Source: Nocardioides luteus (GTDB taxonomy: Bacteria > Actinomycetota > Actinomycetes > Propionibacteriales > Nocardioidaceae). Taken from it: a stretch of DNA of 64,000 bases. Made by a program: the position numbers and the translations under genes. The stretch is from positions 34,181 to 98,180 of the forward strand of contig NZ_BMRK01000011.1 in NCBI RefSeq assembly GCF_014648595.1, read 5' to 3'. This document shows positions 10,657 to 19,361 of the stretch, piece after piece; position 1 is the stretch's first letter, and every line of letters starts with the position of its first letter. Under the pieces are notes generated by a model. It made no database searches. It saw only the letters and a program-made list of their open reading frames with translations, and had not been told where the DNA came from.

Positions 10657-11472
10657 TCAGGGGGTGATGTTGAGGTTCTCCACGATCTTGGTGCCGAGGG
10701 TGGGGTCGCCGGTGATGGTGACCTTCGCGGGGTCGGCGGCGGCGCGACCGCCGGCGAGCAGGACGTACGTCTCCCGGTCGGTGCTCAGCGTGACCGCCGG
10801 GTCGGTGACGGCGCCGGCGAGCGGGACGCCCTTGCCCTCCTTCGTCACCGTGAACGCGTACGCAGGGTGCCCCTCGACCTCGACGACGACCGTCGATCCG
10901 GGGGCACCGCCGGCCTTCTTGGCGAGCACGAACCCGACGCCCTCGAGGAGGTAGTCGGCGGTGTGGAGCGCGCCGGCCGTGTCGAGGTTGCCGGGGCGGC
11001 CGGTCGCGCGGCGGATGTCCTGCTCGTGCATCCACACGTCGAGCGGCCGGTTGCGGAGCAGCTTGCCGGTGGTCCACCCGATCGCACCGAAGACCCCGAT
11101 CGCCGGCGCCGCGGCGTCCTCGGGCGGCTCGGCGAGCAGCGCCTCGCGGCGTACGGCGGAGTGGCGGCGGATCTCGTCGATGATGCTGGCGGGGTCGGCC
11201 TCGCGGCGGGTGAGCACGCCGACCTCGGTGAACTGCCCCATCGGCGACTTGATGTGGTCGGCCTCCGGGACCTCGACGTCCTCGCGGGGCGCGCCCGCGG
11301 TGAGGCCCTCGAGGTGGGCGACGTGGGAGGCGATCGCGCGGACGTCCCAGCCGGGGAGGTCGGTGGCGAGGTCCCAGTCGGTCTCGTCGAGCTGCTCGAG
11401 GAGCGTGAGGAGGTCGCCGATCGAGGACCACCAGGCGTCGACGTAGGTCTTCAGCTGCTCTGCGGAAGTCAC
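10657..11472 (-). CDS. Maleylpyruvate isomerase/DinB-fold mycothiol-dependent family protein
   Basis: A 271-residue protein. The N-terminal DinB/MDMPI domain shows DLPGWDVRAIASHVAHLEG, containing one likely metal-ligand histidine, and MHEQDIRRATGRP with another. The C-terminal part (about 190-271) resembles an SCP2-like domain (VTDPAVTLSTDRETYVLLAGGR). The characterised member in Corynebacterium uses mycothiol to isomerise maleylpyruvate, but most family members have unknown substrates and no gentisate-pathway genes are nearby. It ends 26 bases before the ATPase pair, so it may be co-transcribed with them. Confidence 0.82.
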   Translation of the reverse strand: MTSAEQLKTYVDAWWSSIGDLLTLLEQLDETDWDLATDLPGWDVRAIASHVAHLEGLTAGAPREDVEVPEADHIKSPMGQFTEVGVLTRREADPASIIDEIRRHSAVRREALLAEPPEDAAAPAIGVFGAIGWTTGKLLRNRPLDVWMHEQDIRRATGRPGNLDTAGALHTADYLLEGVGFVLAKKAGGAPGSTVVVEVEGHPAYAFTVTKEGKGVPLAGAVTDPAVTLSTDRETYVLLAGGRAAADPAKVTITGDPTLGTKIVENLNITP

Positions 11473-11548
11473 GGGCTGACCCTAGTAGGGATTTCAAACC
11501 ATGTCATCGGACATCCGCCCTCCGCGGTCTGCGAAGTAGGGTGCCGAC

Positions 11549-11704
11549 ATGACCAAGTGGGAGTACCAGGTAGCGCCGATCCTCAACCACGCTGCGGCGC
11601 AGATTCTGAACAACTTCGGTGAGGACGGGTGGGAGCTCGTCTCGATCCTCGACAACGGCACCGGCAACTACGTCGGCTTCTTCAAGCGGGCGGTCTCCGA
11701 GTGA
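11549..11704 (+). CDS. DUF4177 small protein
   Basis: A 51-residue protein beginning MTKWEYQVAPI and containing FGEDGWELVSILDNG and a final YVGFFKR strand: the DUF4177 fold. The counterpart in M. tuberculosis is Rv3678A. The GTG of the RidA gene overlaps its stop by 4 bases (GTGA), which confirms that it is translated. Function is unknown; the coupling suggests a partner role with RidA. Confidence 0.88.
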   Translation: MTKWEYQVAPILNHAAAQILNNFGEDGWELVSILDNGTGNYVGFFKRAVSE

Positions 11705-12159
11705 GCGCGCCCGAGGAGGTCCTGGCCGAGCTCGGGCTGAGCGTCCCGGACGTGGTGCCGCCGGTCGCGGCCTACATCCCGGCGGTCCGCTCGGGCAACC
11801 ACGTCTTCACCTCCGGCCAGCTCCCGATGAAGGACGGCGCGCTGCTCTCCGTCGGCAAGGTCGGCGGCGACGTGTCGGCAGAGGACGGCTACGACGCGGC
11901 GCAGCAGTGCGCGCTCAACGCGCTGGCCGCGGTCAAGGCCGAGATCGGCGACCTCGCCCAGATCAAGCGGGTCGTGAAGGTGCTGTGCTTCGTCGCCTCC
12001 ACGCCCGACTTCACCGGCCAGCCGGGTGTCGCCAACGGCGCCTCCGAGCTGCTCGGCAAGGTCTTCGGTGACGCCGGCCGCCACGCGCGGTCGGCTGTCG
12101 GGGTGCCCGTGCTGCCGCTCGACGCGCCTGTCGAGGTGGAGCTCGTCGTCGAGATCTGA
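11701..12159 (+). CDS. RidA family (YjgF/YER057c) protein
   Basis: A 152-residue RidA-family protein. Members hydrolyse reactive enamine/imine intermediates from PLP enzymes, or act in other small-molecule deamination. Visible marks are SGQLPMKDG, the Arg in GRHARSAVGVPVLPLDAPV (equivalent to the substrate-binding arginine) and VEVELVVE. GTG start at 11701 through GTGA coupling with DUF4177. In M. tuberculosis the same pair is Rv3678A-Rv3678c. Confidence 0.9.
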   Translation: MSAPEEVLAELGLSVPDVVPPVAAYIPAVRSGNHVFTSGQLPMKDGALLSVGKVGGDVSAEDGYDAAQQCALNALAAVKAEIGDLAQIKRVVKVLCFVASTPDFTGQPGVANGASELLGKVFGDAGRHARSAVGVPVLPLDAPVEVELVVEI

Positions 12160-12206
12160 CCGCGGGTCGAGACCTACTGACACTCGGATAGGGGCACGTC
12201 GACCTC

Positions 12207-13103
12207 GTGACCGTCGCTACAGTGACGAGCGTGCGTATCCCGATCCCTCCAGTCCGGCTCAATGACGACATCGTGGCCTTGGCCGGGGAGTACGCCGAGG
12301 GCGTACGCACCCCGGTCGAGCCGCGCGACGCGGCGACGGTGCTCCTGCTGCGACCGGGCTCGGGCGCCGGGCCGGAGGTCTACCTGCTCCGGCGGCAGAT
12401 GACGATGGGATTCGCCGCCGGGATGGCCGTCTTCCCCGGCGGCGGCGTGGACGTACGCGACGTCGAGCTGCCCGACTCCTGCTGGGCCGGGCCGACGGCC
12501 GCCGAGTGGGCGCGCCGGCTCGGGGTCGACGAGGCCCGGGCCCGGGCGCTGGTCGCTGCCGGCGTGCGGGAGACGTTCGAGGAGTCCGGGGTGCTGCTCG
12601 CCGGGGTCTCGGAGGACTCGGTCGTCGACGACGTCTCGGGCGACGACTGGGAGGCCGACCGTGCTGCTCTGGAGTCGCGCACGCTGTCGCTGACCGAGCT
12701 GCTGACCCGACGAGGGCTGGTGCTGCGTACCGACCTGCTGGCGCCGTGGGCCGCCTGGACCACCCCGGTCTTCGAGCCGAAGCGGTATGCGACCTGGTTC
12801 TTCGTCGCCCGGTTGCCGGAGGGGCAGCTGACGCGCGACGTGTCCAGCGAGTCGTCCTCCGTGCAGTGGCTGGAGGTCGCCGAGGCGGTCGCACAGGTCG
12901 AGGCCGGCGAGCTCGCGATGATGCCGCCGACCTACCTCAACTGCCTCGAGGTCGCCTCGCTCGGCTCCGAGGACGAGATCCTCGCCGATGCCGCCGGGAG
13001 GACGCTGACGATGTTCACACCGACCGTCTCGGAGGTCGACGGCGGTCACGTGCTGTCGATGATGCCGCGGCACGCGGCCCTGGTCGCGGGGAGGAAGCGC
13101 TGA
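12207..13103 (+). CDS. NUDIX hydrolase
   Basis: A NUDIX-fold pyrophosphohydrolase of up to 298 residues. The substrate-facing strand VFPGGGVD precedes the catalytic helix GVRETFEESGVLL (R-E-x2-E-E-x-G), with a long insert between them as in the RNR19/NUDT19-like subgroup. Substrate may be a CoA ester or nucleotide. An alternative GTG at 12231 has TACAGT 6 bases upstream and could be a leaderless start, giving 290 residues. The stop overlaps the next ATG (TGATG). Confidence 0.85.
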   Translation: MTVATVTSVRIPIPPVRLNDDIVALAGEYAEGVRTPVEPRDAATVLLLRPGSGAGPEVYLLRRQMTMGFAAGMAVFPGGGVDVRDVELPDSCWAGPTAAEWARRLGVDEARARALVAAGVRETFEESGVLLAGVSEDSVVDDVSGDDWEADRAALESRTLSLTELLTRRGLVLRTDLLAPWAAWTTPVFEPKRYATWFFVARLPEGQLTRDVSSESSSVQWLEVAEAVAQVEAGELAMMPPTYLNCLEVASLGSEDEILADAAGRTLTMFTPTVSEVDGGHVLSMMPRHAALVAGRKR

Positions 13104-13900
13104 TGAGCGAGTCGTGGTCCGGCGGGACCTTCGGAGAGCGCGGGCAGTGCATCCTGGCGCCCAACCCCGGCATCATGTCGCTCGACGGCACCAACACCTG
13201 GGTGCTGCGCGAGCCGGGAGCGCGCCGGTCGGTCGTGATCGACCCGGGTCCGTTGGACGAGGGGCATCTCGACGCGGTCGCGGAGGCGGCCGGCGAGGTG
13301 GCGACGGTGCTGCTGACCCATCACCACTACGACCACTCCGAGGCTGCCCGGGCCTTCGCGGAGCGGGTCGGGGCCGGCGTACGCGCTCTGGATCCTGAAT
13401 ACCGGCTCGGCACCGAGGGCCTCGGCGACGGTGACGTCATCGAGGTCGACGGGCTGGAGATCCGGGTCGTCGGTACGCCCGGTCACACCGCCGACTCGCT
13501 CTCGTTCTGGCTGCCCGGCGACGGGGCGGTGCTCACCGGGGACACCGTCCTCGGCCGCGGCACCACCGTCGTCGCCCACCCCGACGGCCAGCTCGGCGCC
13601 TACCTCGACTCCCTCGACCGCCTCCACGCGCTCGCCTCCGAGCACGGGGTCGGCAACGTCTGGCCCGGCCACGGCCCGGTCATCGGCAACGCCCTCGGCG
13701 CCCTTGACTACTACATCTCCCACCGCCGCGAGCGCCTCGGCCAGGTCGAGGCCGCTGTCGCCACGCTCGGAACCACGGCGGCCGAGGCAGACCCGCGAGC
13801 GGTCGTCGAGATCGTGTACGCCGACGTCGACCAGGTCCTCTGGGGCGCCGCCGAGCTCTCGGTCCGCGCCCAGCTGGCTTACCTCGCCGAACGAACCTGA
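13103..13900 (+). CDS. MBL-fold metallohydrolase (LACTB2-like)
   Basis: A 265-residue metallo-beta-lactamase-fold hydrolase. Metal motif THHHYDHS (HxHxDH), followed by GTPGHTADSLSF, LTGDTVLG and the C-terminal WPGHGPVI. A winged-helix-like end (RRERLGQVEAAVATLG and onward) resembles LACTB2. It corresponds to Rv3677c. The start overlaps the NUDIX stop by one base. The gene is followed by a large mirror repeat that separates it from convergent crp. Confidence 0.9.
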   Translation: MSESWSGGTFGERGQCILAPNPGIMSLDGTNTWVLREPGARRSVVIDPGPLDEGHLDAVAEAAGEVATVLLTHHHYDHSEAARAFAERVGAGVRALDPEYRLGTEGLGDGDVIEVDGLEIRVVGTPGHTADSLSFWLPGDGAVLTGDTVLGRGTTVVAHPDGQLGAYLDSLDRLHALASEHGVGNVWPGHGPVIGNALGALDYYISHRRERLGQVEAAVATLGTTAAEADPRAVVEIVYADVDQVLWGAAELSVRAQLAYLAERT

Positions 13901-13902
13901 CC

Positions 13903-14045
13903 CCGAGACGTCGAAAATCGACGCCGAGACGTCAGAAAACGACAGCGAGAGGTCGATCTCCGAGGCCCTGGCATCCGCCGGGTCTCAGAAATCGACCTCT
14001 CGCCGTCGAGAAGTGACGCCTCGGCGTCGATTTCTGACGTCTCGG
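13903..14045. repeat. Family B mirror-symmetric repeat array (locus 2)
   Basis: A 143-bp inverted repeat centred on 13974. Each arm consists of tandem 21-22 base units of the type CCGAGACGTCAGAAA-TCGAC. Left units start at 13903, 13924 and 13946; they are mirrored at 14045, 14024 and 14002. The innermost arms CGAGAGGTCGAT (13946-13957) and ATCGACCTCTCG (13991-14002) are perfect. It lies between convergent genes. Confidence 0.85.
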
Positions 14046-14057
14046 CGGGCTGGCGGG

Positions 14058-14735
14058 TCAGCGGGCTCGGCGGGCCATTCTTTCGATGTCCATGATGACT
14101 ACGCTGCGGGGCTCGAGGCGGAGCCAGCCGCGGCTGGCGAAGTCGGCCAGGGCCTTGTTGACCGTCTCGCGGGAGGCGCCGACGAGCTGGGCGAGCTCCT
14201 CCTGGGTGAGGTCGTGGTGGACGTGGACGCCGTCGTCGGCGGTGCGGCCGAAGCGGTCGGCGAGGTCGAGCAGAGCCTTCGCCACGCGGCCGGGGACGTC
14301 GGAGAAGACCAGGTCGGCGACGACGTCGTTGGCCTTGCGGAGCCGGCCCGCGAGCTGGGAGAGCAGGCCACGGGCGACGACCGGGCGGCCCTCGAGCCAC
14401 TTGAGGAGGTCCTCGTGGGAGAGGCTCGCGAAGGTGGAGTCGGTGACCGCGGTGACGGTGGCGGAGCGGGGGCCCGGGTCGAAGAGCGAGAGCTCGCCGA
14501 ACATCTGGCCGGGGCCCATGATCGCGAGCAGGTTCTCCCGGCCGTCGGACGAGGTGCGACCGAGCTTCACCTTGCCGTCGATCACGACGTACAGCTTGTC
14601 GCCGGAGTCGCCCTCGTGGAAGAGCACCTCTCCGCGGCGGAGCTTCGACTCTGCCATCGAGGCGTGCAGGGCCGTCATCGACTCGTCGTCGAGTGAGCTG
14701 AAGAGCGGTGCCTGACGGAGTACGTCGTTGTCCAT
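14058..14735 (-). CDS. crp: Crp/Fnr-family cAMP-responsive regulator
   Basis: A 225-residue Crp/GlxR-type global regulator. Residues about 10-120 form the cyclic-nucleotide domain with GELSLFDPGPRSATV, the phosphate-binding cassette. The helix-turn-helix near the end is LTQEELAQLVGASRETVNKALADF. It corresponds to Rv3676. The start at MDNDVLRQ was preferred: AGGAGG lies 10 bases before this ATG but only 1 base before the ATG at 14744. A TGTG-N8-CACA site sits upstream, suggesting autoregulation. Confidence 0.95.
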   Translation of the reverse strand: MDNDVLRQAPLFSSLDDESMTALHASMAESKLRRGEVLFHEGDSGDKLYVVIDGKVKLGRTSSDGRENLLAIMGPGQMFGELSLFDPGPRSATVTAVTDSTFASLSHEDLLKWLEGRPVVARGLLSQLAGRLRKANDVVADLVFSDVPGRVAKALLDLADRFGRTADDGVHVHHDLTQEELAQLVGASRETVNKALADFASRGWLRLEPRSVVIMDIERMARRAR

Positions 14736-14794
14736 TGCGGCCATTCCTCCTGGATTTTCCCCACATCCGCGGGTATTACATCGGGAATCCTATC

Positions 14795-14810
14795 TGTGGA
14801 ACGTCTCACA
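14795..14810. promoter_or_regulatory. Candidate Crp-binding site upstream of crp and nth
   Basis: TGTGGAACGTCTCACA matches the actinobacterial Crp/GlxR consensus (TGTGANNTANNTCACA) in the outer half-sites. It lies about 60 bases upstream of the crp start, in the crp-nth divergent region. Confidence 0.65.
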
Positions 14811-14934
14811 GTTGCACTTCCCCCACCGATAAGCGGTCGATAAGGGTGGAAAGTGCATGTGTCCGACGGTATTTGTGCTAATCGAACTTCCGGGCCGGAT
14901 CGGGATTGTCGGTGCGGCCGCGTAGCCTTGCTGC

Positions 14935-15651
14935 GTGCCTGCCCAGAAGTTTGCGACTGAGACGCGCCTGGGTCTGGTGCGTCGTGCCCGTCGGATCGAC
15001 CGCATCCTCGGTGAGACCTACCCCGATGCGAAGGCCGAGCTCGACTTCACCAACCCGTTCGAGTGCCTGGTCGTGACCGTGCTCAGCGCGCAGACCACCG
15101 ACAAGCGGGTCAACCTCGCTTCGCCCGCGCTGTTCGCGGCCTATCCGACGGCGAAGGAGATGGCCGCAGCGCCGCGCGAACACCTCGAGCAGCTCGTCGG
15201 GCCGCTCGGGTTCTTCCGGGCCAAGACCGATGCGCTGCTCAAGCTGAGCGCGGTGCTGGTCGAGGAGCACGACGGCGAGGTGCCCTCGCGCCTGGAGGAG
15301 CTGGTGAAGCTGCCCGGCGTCGGGCGCAAGACCGCCAACGTGGTGCTCGGCAACGCGTTCGGCAAGCCCGGGATCACCGTCGACACCCACTTCGGCAGGC
15401 TCTCGCGACGCTTCGGCTGGACCACCGAGAAGGACCCGGTCAAGGTCGAGCACGAGGTCGGCGCTCTCTTCGAGAAGCGCGACTGGACGATGCTCTCCCA
15501 CCACGTCATCTGGCACGGCCGCCGGATCTGTCACGCGCAGAAGCCCGCGTGCGGTGCCTGTCCGCTGGCGAAGCTGTGTCCTGCGTACGGCGAGGGGCCG
15601 ACCGACCCTGTGGTCGCGGCCAAGCTGGTCCGCACGGAGGGCCGCAACTGA
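14935..15651 (+). CDS. nth: Endonuclease III (base excision repair)
   Basis: A 238-residue DNA glycosylase/AP lyase that removes oxidised pyrimidines. The helix-hairpin-helix [14 protein letters not shown] contains catalytic Lys132, and Asp150 follows in ITVDTH. The [4Fe-4S] cluster cysteines are Cys199, Cys206, Cys209 and Cys215 (C-x6-C-x2-C-x5-C). GTG start. The stop overlaps the next gene's ATG (TGATG). It is the first gene of a four-gene run of overlapping genes. Confidence 0.96.
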   Translation: MPAQKFATETRLGLVRRARRIDRILGETYPDAKAELDFTNPFECLVVTVLSAQTTDKRVNLASPALFAAYPTAKEMAAAPREHLEQLVGPLGFFRAKTDALLKLSAVLVEEHDGEVPSRLEELVKLPGVGRKTANVVLGNAFGKPGITVDTHFGRLSRRFGWTTEKDPVKVEHEVGALFEKRDWTMLSHHVIWHGRRICHAQKPACGACPLAKLCPAYGEGPTDPVVAAKLVRTEGRN

Positions 15652-16277
15652 TGCTTCGTGGTCGCGCCGCGGTGGCAGCTGCTCTGCTGCTGACCGTGCT
15701 GGCTGCCTGCGGCACCGACTCGTCGGGCGGCGGGCAGTCGGGCGCGCCGCTGGGAGACAGGCCGTCCTCGAAGGTGGACGTCGCCACCAAGGACATGGTC
15801 GCGGCCAAGAAGGCCTCGAAGGTCGAGGACTGCCGGGCGGGCTCGGCGAGCGACGGCGGACTGCCTGCTGTCGAGCTCCCCTGCCTCGGCGGCGGTGACT
15901 CGGTCGACCTCGCGTCGTTCGAGGGACCGATGGTGGTCAACCTGTTCCAGGGTTTCTGCGCGCCCTGCAAGGAGGAGATGCCGGCGCTGCAGAGCTTTTA
16001 CGAGACCTATGGCGACGAGGTGCCGGTGATCGGCATCGACGTCATGGACACCGTGCCCGGCGTCGCGCTCGAGGAGGCGATCTCGCGCGGAGTGACCTTC
16101 CCGATGTACGCCGATCCCGGCGGCGAGCTCCAGGGCGGGCCGCTCACCGCGCGAGCGGTGCCGGCGACGTACGTCCTCTCGGAGACGGGCGAGGTCGAGC
16201 TCCTGCAGATGGGCGGCATGACGAGTGCGGGCCAGGTGAAGAGGCTCGTCGAGAAGAAGCTGGGGATCACGCTGTGA
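15651..16277 (+). CDS. TlpA/ResA-like thioredoxin lipoprotein
   Basis: A 208-residue exported thioredoxin-fold protein. Signal sequence with lipobox LAAC places the lipidated residue at Cys20. The redox pair is Cys103/Cys106 (GFCAPCKEE). A cis-proline follows in RAVPATYV. An extra Cys61...Cys78 pair lies in the linker. It corresponds to Rv3673c and probably acts as an extracytoplasmic disulfide reductant. It is coupled to nth upstream and to the NUDIX gene downstream (GTGA overlap). Confidence 0.92.
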   Translation: MLRGRAAVAAALLLTVLAACGTDSSGGGQSGAPLGDRPSSKVDVATKDMVAAKKASKVEDCRAGSASDGGLPAVELPCLGGGDSVDLASFEGPMVVNLFQGFCAPCKEEMPALQSFYETYGDEVPVIGIDVMDTVPGVALEEAISRGVTFPMYADPGGELQGGPLTARAVPATYVLSETGEVELLQMGGMTSAGQVKRLVEKKLGITL

Positions 16278-16957
16278 CGGCGGACGGCACAAGGCCGGAC
16301 TGGTTCGAGGAGATCGTCGAGGCGGCGAAGAGGATCCGCGGCGAGGACATCTCGCAGTTCCTGCCGCCGGCCGACGGCAGTGCCCGCGAGTCGGCCGTGC
16401 TCATGCTCTTCAGCGACGGTCCTGAGGGTCCTGACCTGCTGCTGACCGAGCGCTCCCACACGATGCGTTCCCACCCGGGCCAGGTGTCCTTTCCCGGTGG
16501 ACGGCTCGATGCGGGGGAGACCGTCGAGGAGGCGGCGCTCCGAGAGGCGTGGGAGGAGACCGGCCTCGACCCGGCCGGCGTCGACGTCGTCGGCAGGCTC
16601 CCGGCGCTGTGGATCCCGTTCTCCAACCATGCGGTGGTGCCGGTCATCGCGTGGTGGCGCGAGCCGTCGCCGGTGACCACTCGATCGCTCGAGGAGGTGC
16701 ACGCTGTCTACCGCGTGCCCCTCGAAGAGCTCAAGGACCCCGCTCACCGAATCCAGGTGGGAGCGCCGGGCCGCAGCGGGTGGCTGATGCCCGCGTTCTT
16801 GATCGGACCGGAGAAGGATGTCATCCTCTGGGGCTTCACAGGTGGAATCATCAACCGTTTCTTCACCTATCTCGGGTGGATCTCGGAGATTCCGGACGCC
16901 CCGATCAAGGAGTTGCCCGAATACATGCTGCAGGGACGCGAACGGAATCGGCCGTGA
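16274..16957 (+). CDS. NUDIX hydrolase, CoA pyrophosphatase type
   Basis: A 227-residue NUDIX protein. The CoA-class signature LLTERSHTMRSHPGQVSFPGG precedes the NUDIX box, which runs from GGRLDAGET to REAWEETGL. The family cleaves CoA to 3',5'-ADP and phosphopantetheine. It corresponds to Rv3672c. It overlaps the genes on both sides by 4 bases (GTGA), within nth-trx-NUDIX-marP. Confidence 0.92.
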   Translation: MTADGTRPDWFEEIVEAAKRIRGEDISQFLPPADGSARESAVLMLFSDGPEGPDLLLTERSHTMRSHPGQVSFPGGRLDAGETVEEAALREAWEETGLDPAGVDVVGRLPALWIPFSNHAVVPVIAWWREPSPVTTRSLEEVHAVYRVPLEELKDPAHRIQVGAPGRSGWLMPAFLIGPEKDVILWGFTGGIINRFFTYLGWISEIPDAPIKELPEYMLQGRERNRP

Positions 16958-18132
16958 ACTTTCTTGATTGGATCCTGATCGTCCTCGTCGGGGCTTACGC
17001 GCTCTCCGGCTATTGGCAGGGCTTCATCACCGGCGCGTTCGCCACCGGCGGCCTGCTGCTCGGTGGCTTCATCGGGATCTGGCTCGCACCGAAGGTGCTC
17101 GGCAGCGCGGCCCCGTCGCTCTGGGTCTCCCTCGGTGCTCTGTTCGTGGTGATCGCCTGCGCCTCCATCGGGCAGGCGGTGCTGCAGTACGGCGGCGTAC
17201 GCGTCCGAGACGAGATCACCTGGCAGCCTGCGCGCATCGTCGACGCTCTGGGTGGGTCGTTGCTCAGCGCGGCCGCGGTGCTGGTCGTCGCCTGGGCCCT
17301 CGGCGTCGCGGTCTCCGGTGCGCAGATCAACGGCCTGACCCCGGCCGTACGCGGCTCGGCGATCCTCGCCAAGGTCGACTCGATCATGCCGACCCCGGCC
17401 GACCGTGCGCTGCGCGCCTTCAACGACGTCGTCGGCACCTCGTTCTTCCCGCGCTACCTCGAGCCGTTCGCCCGTGAGCGGATCGTCGAGGTCGGCCCCG
17501 GCCCGCGCCGGATGCTCACCGACCCCGACGTCGTACGTGCCGGCGAGTCCGTCCTCAAGATCCGTGGCGCCAACCAGTGCGGCAAGGGCGTCGAGGGCAC
17601 CGGTTTCGTGATCGGGCGCGGCTACCTGATGACCAACGCCCACGTCGTCGCGGGCGTGGACGACCCCAACGTGATCGTCGGCGATGGCGCCAACGACGCC
17701 AAGGTCGTCCACTACGACCCCGAGATCGACATCGCCGTGCTCAAGTTCAAGGGCGGCGGCAACCTCAAGCGCCTCGACTTCGACCGCACCGCCGCCGCCG
17801 AGGACCCGATCGCGGTCCTCGGCTACCCCCAGGACGGCCCCTTCGACGTACAGCCCGGTCGTATCCGCGCCGAGCAGCGTCTCCGCTCCCCGGACATCTA
17901 CGGCGTCGGCACCGTCATCCGAGACGTCTACTCCGTGCGCGGCCTCATCCGCCCCGGCAACTCCGGCGGCCCCATCGTCGACTCCGAGGGTGACGTCGTC
18001 GGCGTCGTCTTCGCCGCCTCGGTCACCGACTCCGAGACCGGCTACGCCCTCACCACCGACCAGGTCATCGACATCGCCCGCGAGGCCCGCACCCAGACCG
18101 AAGCCGTCGACACCGGCGCCTGCGCCGGCTGA
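16954..18132 (+). CDS. marP: MarP-type periplasmic serine protease with CvpA domain
   Basis: A 392-residue membrane protease. The N-terminal CvpA-like domain (residues 1-125) has four hydrophobic helices. The chymotrypsin-fold domain has His230 (TNAHVV), Asp259 (DIAVL) and Ser337 (GNSGGP). Cys209 and Cys390 match the disulfide that controls activity in M. tuberculosis MarP (Rv3671c), a protease required for acid and oxidative stress resistance. GTG start by GTGA overlap with the NUDIX gene. It is the last gene of this run and is followed by a repeat array. Confidence 0.93.
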   Translation: MNFLDWILIVLVGAYALSGYWQGFITGAFATGGLLLGGFIGIWLAPKVLGSAAPSLWVSLGALFVVIACASIGQAVLQYGGVRVRDEITWQPARIVDALGGSLLSAAAVLVVAWALGVAVSGAQINGLTPAVRGSAILAKVDSIMPTPADRALRAFNDVVGTSFFPRYLEPFARERIVEVGPGPRRMLTDPDVVRAGESVLKIRGANQCGKGVEGTGFVIGRGYLMTNAHVVAGVDDPNVIVGDGANDAKVVHYDPEIDIAVLKFKGGGNLKRLDFDRTAAAEDPIAVLGYPQDGPFDVQPGRIRAEQRLRSPDIYGVGTVIRDVYSVRGLIRPGNSGGPIVDSEGDVVGVVFAASVTDSETGYALTTDQVIDIAREARTQTEAVDTGACAG

Positions 18133-18287
18133 GTCGAGACGTCAGCTAGGTCGGTCGAGACGTCAGACGCGTCGGCCGAGAGGGCACCGGCGTGCCACTT
18201 CGGCCGTCCGGGGTGACGCTTCGGCTGTCCGGGGGTGACGCTTCGGCCGTCGGGGGTGACGTCTCGGCCGTCGGGGGTGACGTCTCG
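18133..18287. repeat. Family B repeat array (locus 3)
   Basis: Two forward units (GTCGAGACGTCAGCTAGGTCG at 18133 and a close copy at 18154) are followed by an imperfect hairpin (18175-18204). Four reverse units of the type CCGTCGGGGGTGACGTCTCGG end at 18287. The unit length is 21-22 bases, with a conserved GAGACGTCA core and a variable middle. The array fills the space between convergent marP and the AbiEi-like gene. Confidence 0.85.
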
Positions 18288-18288
18288 A

Positions 18289-19221
18289 TCAGAATCGCCG
18301 GGTGAAGTACGTCGGAGTCAGCGCGTCTCTGACCTCGCGGAGCCAGGCGTCGAGGCGATCGCCGGTGAAGTCGCCTTTTCGCACGATCACGATCGTCCAG
18401 CCGTGGTCGATGAGCCAACCACGTCGTTCTTCGTCGTAGATGCGCTGGTCCGGGTCGTCGTGGTCCTCGCCGTCGTATTCGATCGCGACCTTGGCCAGGC
18501 GATAAGCGAAGTCGAGACGGTAGGTCGGGATCCCCTCGACCTCGACCCAGACCTGGGCCTCCGGGAGCGGTAGGCCGGCGTCGCTGATCGCGAGCATGGT
18601 CCAGGACTCGCGCTGGGACTCCATGCGTCGGCTCACCAGCGGGACGAGCTCACGGAGCTGGACGACGCCGCGGCGGCCTCGAAACCGGGGCAGCTCTTTG
18701 TCGAGGGCGCTGCGGCTGATCCCGTGTTGTCGGGCGAACTCGTTGAGGGCGGCCATCGCCTCGCGCCGGTTCAGGTTGCAGCCGAGGTCGAGGGCGGTGC
18801 GCAGCGGTGTCGTCACGCGCAAGCCGCCGACGATGGTGATGTCCTCCGGGAGCAGGTCGCGGGAGCGACCGTCGGCGCCTGGGCGGCGAGTGCGGGTGTG
18901 GCCACGGACGGCGCACGTCTCCACCGCCGGGACCTGCGACAGCTCCGTCTGCGTGAAGGTGTTGACGCCGTGGACCCATGCTGCCGTACGGTCACTGATG
19001 ACTTGGTGCTCCGAGACCACCTGCACGAGCGCTTCCGCTCGCCTGACCGGATCGTCCTCCGCTTGCGCGGGGAGGTAGACGCCCCGGAAGGGCCGCCGCA
19101 CGTCTCCATGGCCGATCGCCTGGGTGAGTGCGTAGCGGTTGGTCGCCACCGAGTCGATGTCGGACGTGGTGAACGGACTCTGGGGCAGGTCGCTGTCGGT
19201 CTTGACGAGTGAGAGATTCAT
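18289..19221 (-). CDS. AbiEi-like/DUF559 endonuclease-fold protein
   Basis: A 310-residue protein of a type widespread in actinobacteria. The N-terminal part resembles AbiEi-type antitoxin winged-helix domains (ALTQAIGHGDVRRPFRGVYL). The C-terminal part (about 235-295) resembles DUF559/Vsr-like nuclease folds, with RLDFAYRLAKVAIEYDGEDH and later GWTIVIVRKGDF. No AbiEii toxin gene is adjacent, so it is an orphan. Function is unknown. It interrupts an otherwise conserved gene block between marP and the holin-like gene, and repeats flank both sides, so it may be an insertion. Confidence 0.72.
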   Translation of the reverse strand: MNLSLVKTDSDLPQSPFTTSDIDSVATNRYALTQAIGHGDVRRPFRGVYLPAQAEDDPVRRAEALVQVVSEHQVISDRTAAWVHGVNTFTQTELSQVPAVETCAVRGHTRTRRPGADGRSRDLLPEDITIVGGLRVTTPLRTALDLGCNLNRREAMAALNEFARQHGISRSALDKELPRFRGRRGVVQLRELVPLVSRRMESQRESWTMLAISDAGLPLPEAQVWVEVEGIPTYRLDFAYRLAKVAIEYDGEDHDDPDQRIYDEERRGWLIDHGWTIVIVRKGDFTGDRLDAWLREVRDALTPTYFTRRF

Positions 19222-19317
19222 GCTCGCAGCGTGCGCCAGGTCGCGTACGAAGTCATCCGTCTTTTCAGAGCCTGTGGATAACTCCGTGTCGGGACCTGCC
19301 TGTGGACAGAATTCGGC

Positions 19318-19361
19318 CCGTCACGATGACGCCTCGGCCGACCGCGCTGACGCCTCGGCGG
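19318..19361. repeat. Family B repeat (locus 4)
   Basis: Two direct units of the form TGACGCCTCGGCCGACCGCG end at the stop codon of the holin-like gene. This is the only family B locus not between convergent genes, but it still lies at a gene 3' end. Confidence 0.6.

Noticed and set aside
12506-13102. Long upstream extension of the MBL-fold hydrolase reading frame
   Set aside because: It lies in another frame over the NUDIX gene. The MBL gene starts at ATG 13103 with a one-base stop overlap and begins with a normal family N-terminus.
13903-14045. CRISPR array
   Set aside because: The 21-22 base units are tandem and mirror-symmetric without unique 30-40 base spacers, and no cas genes are present.
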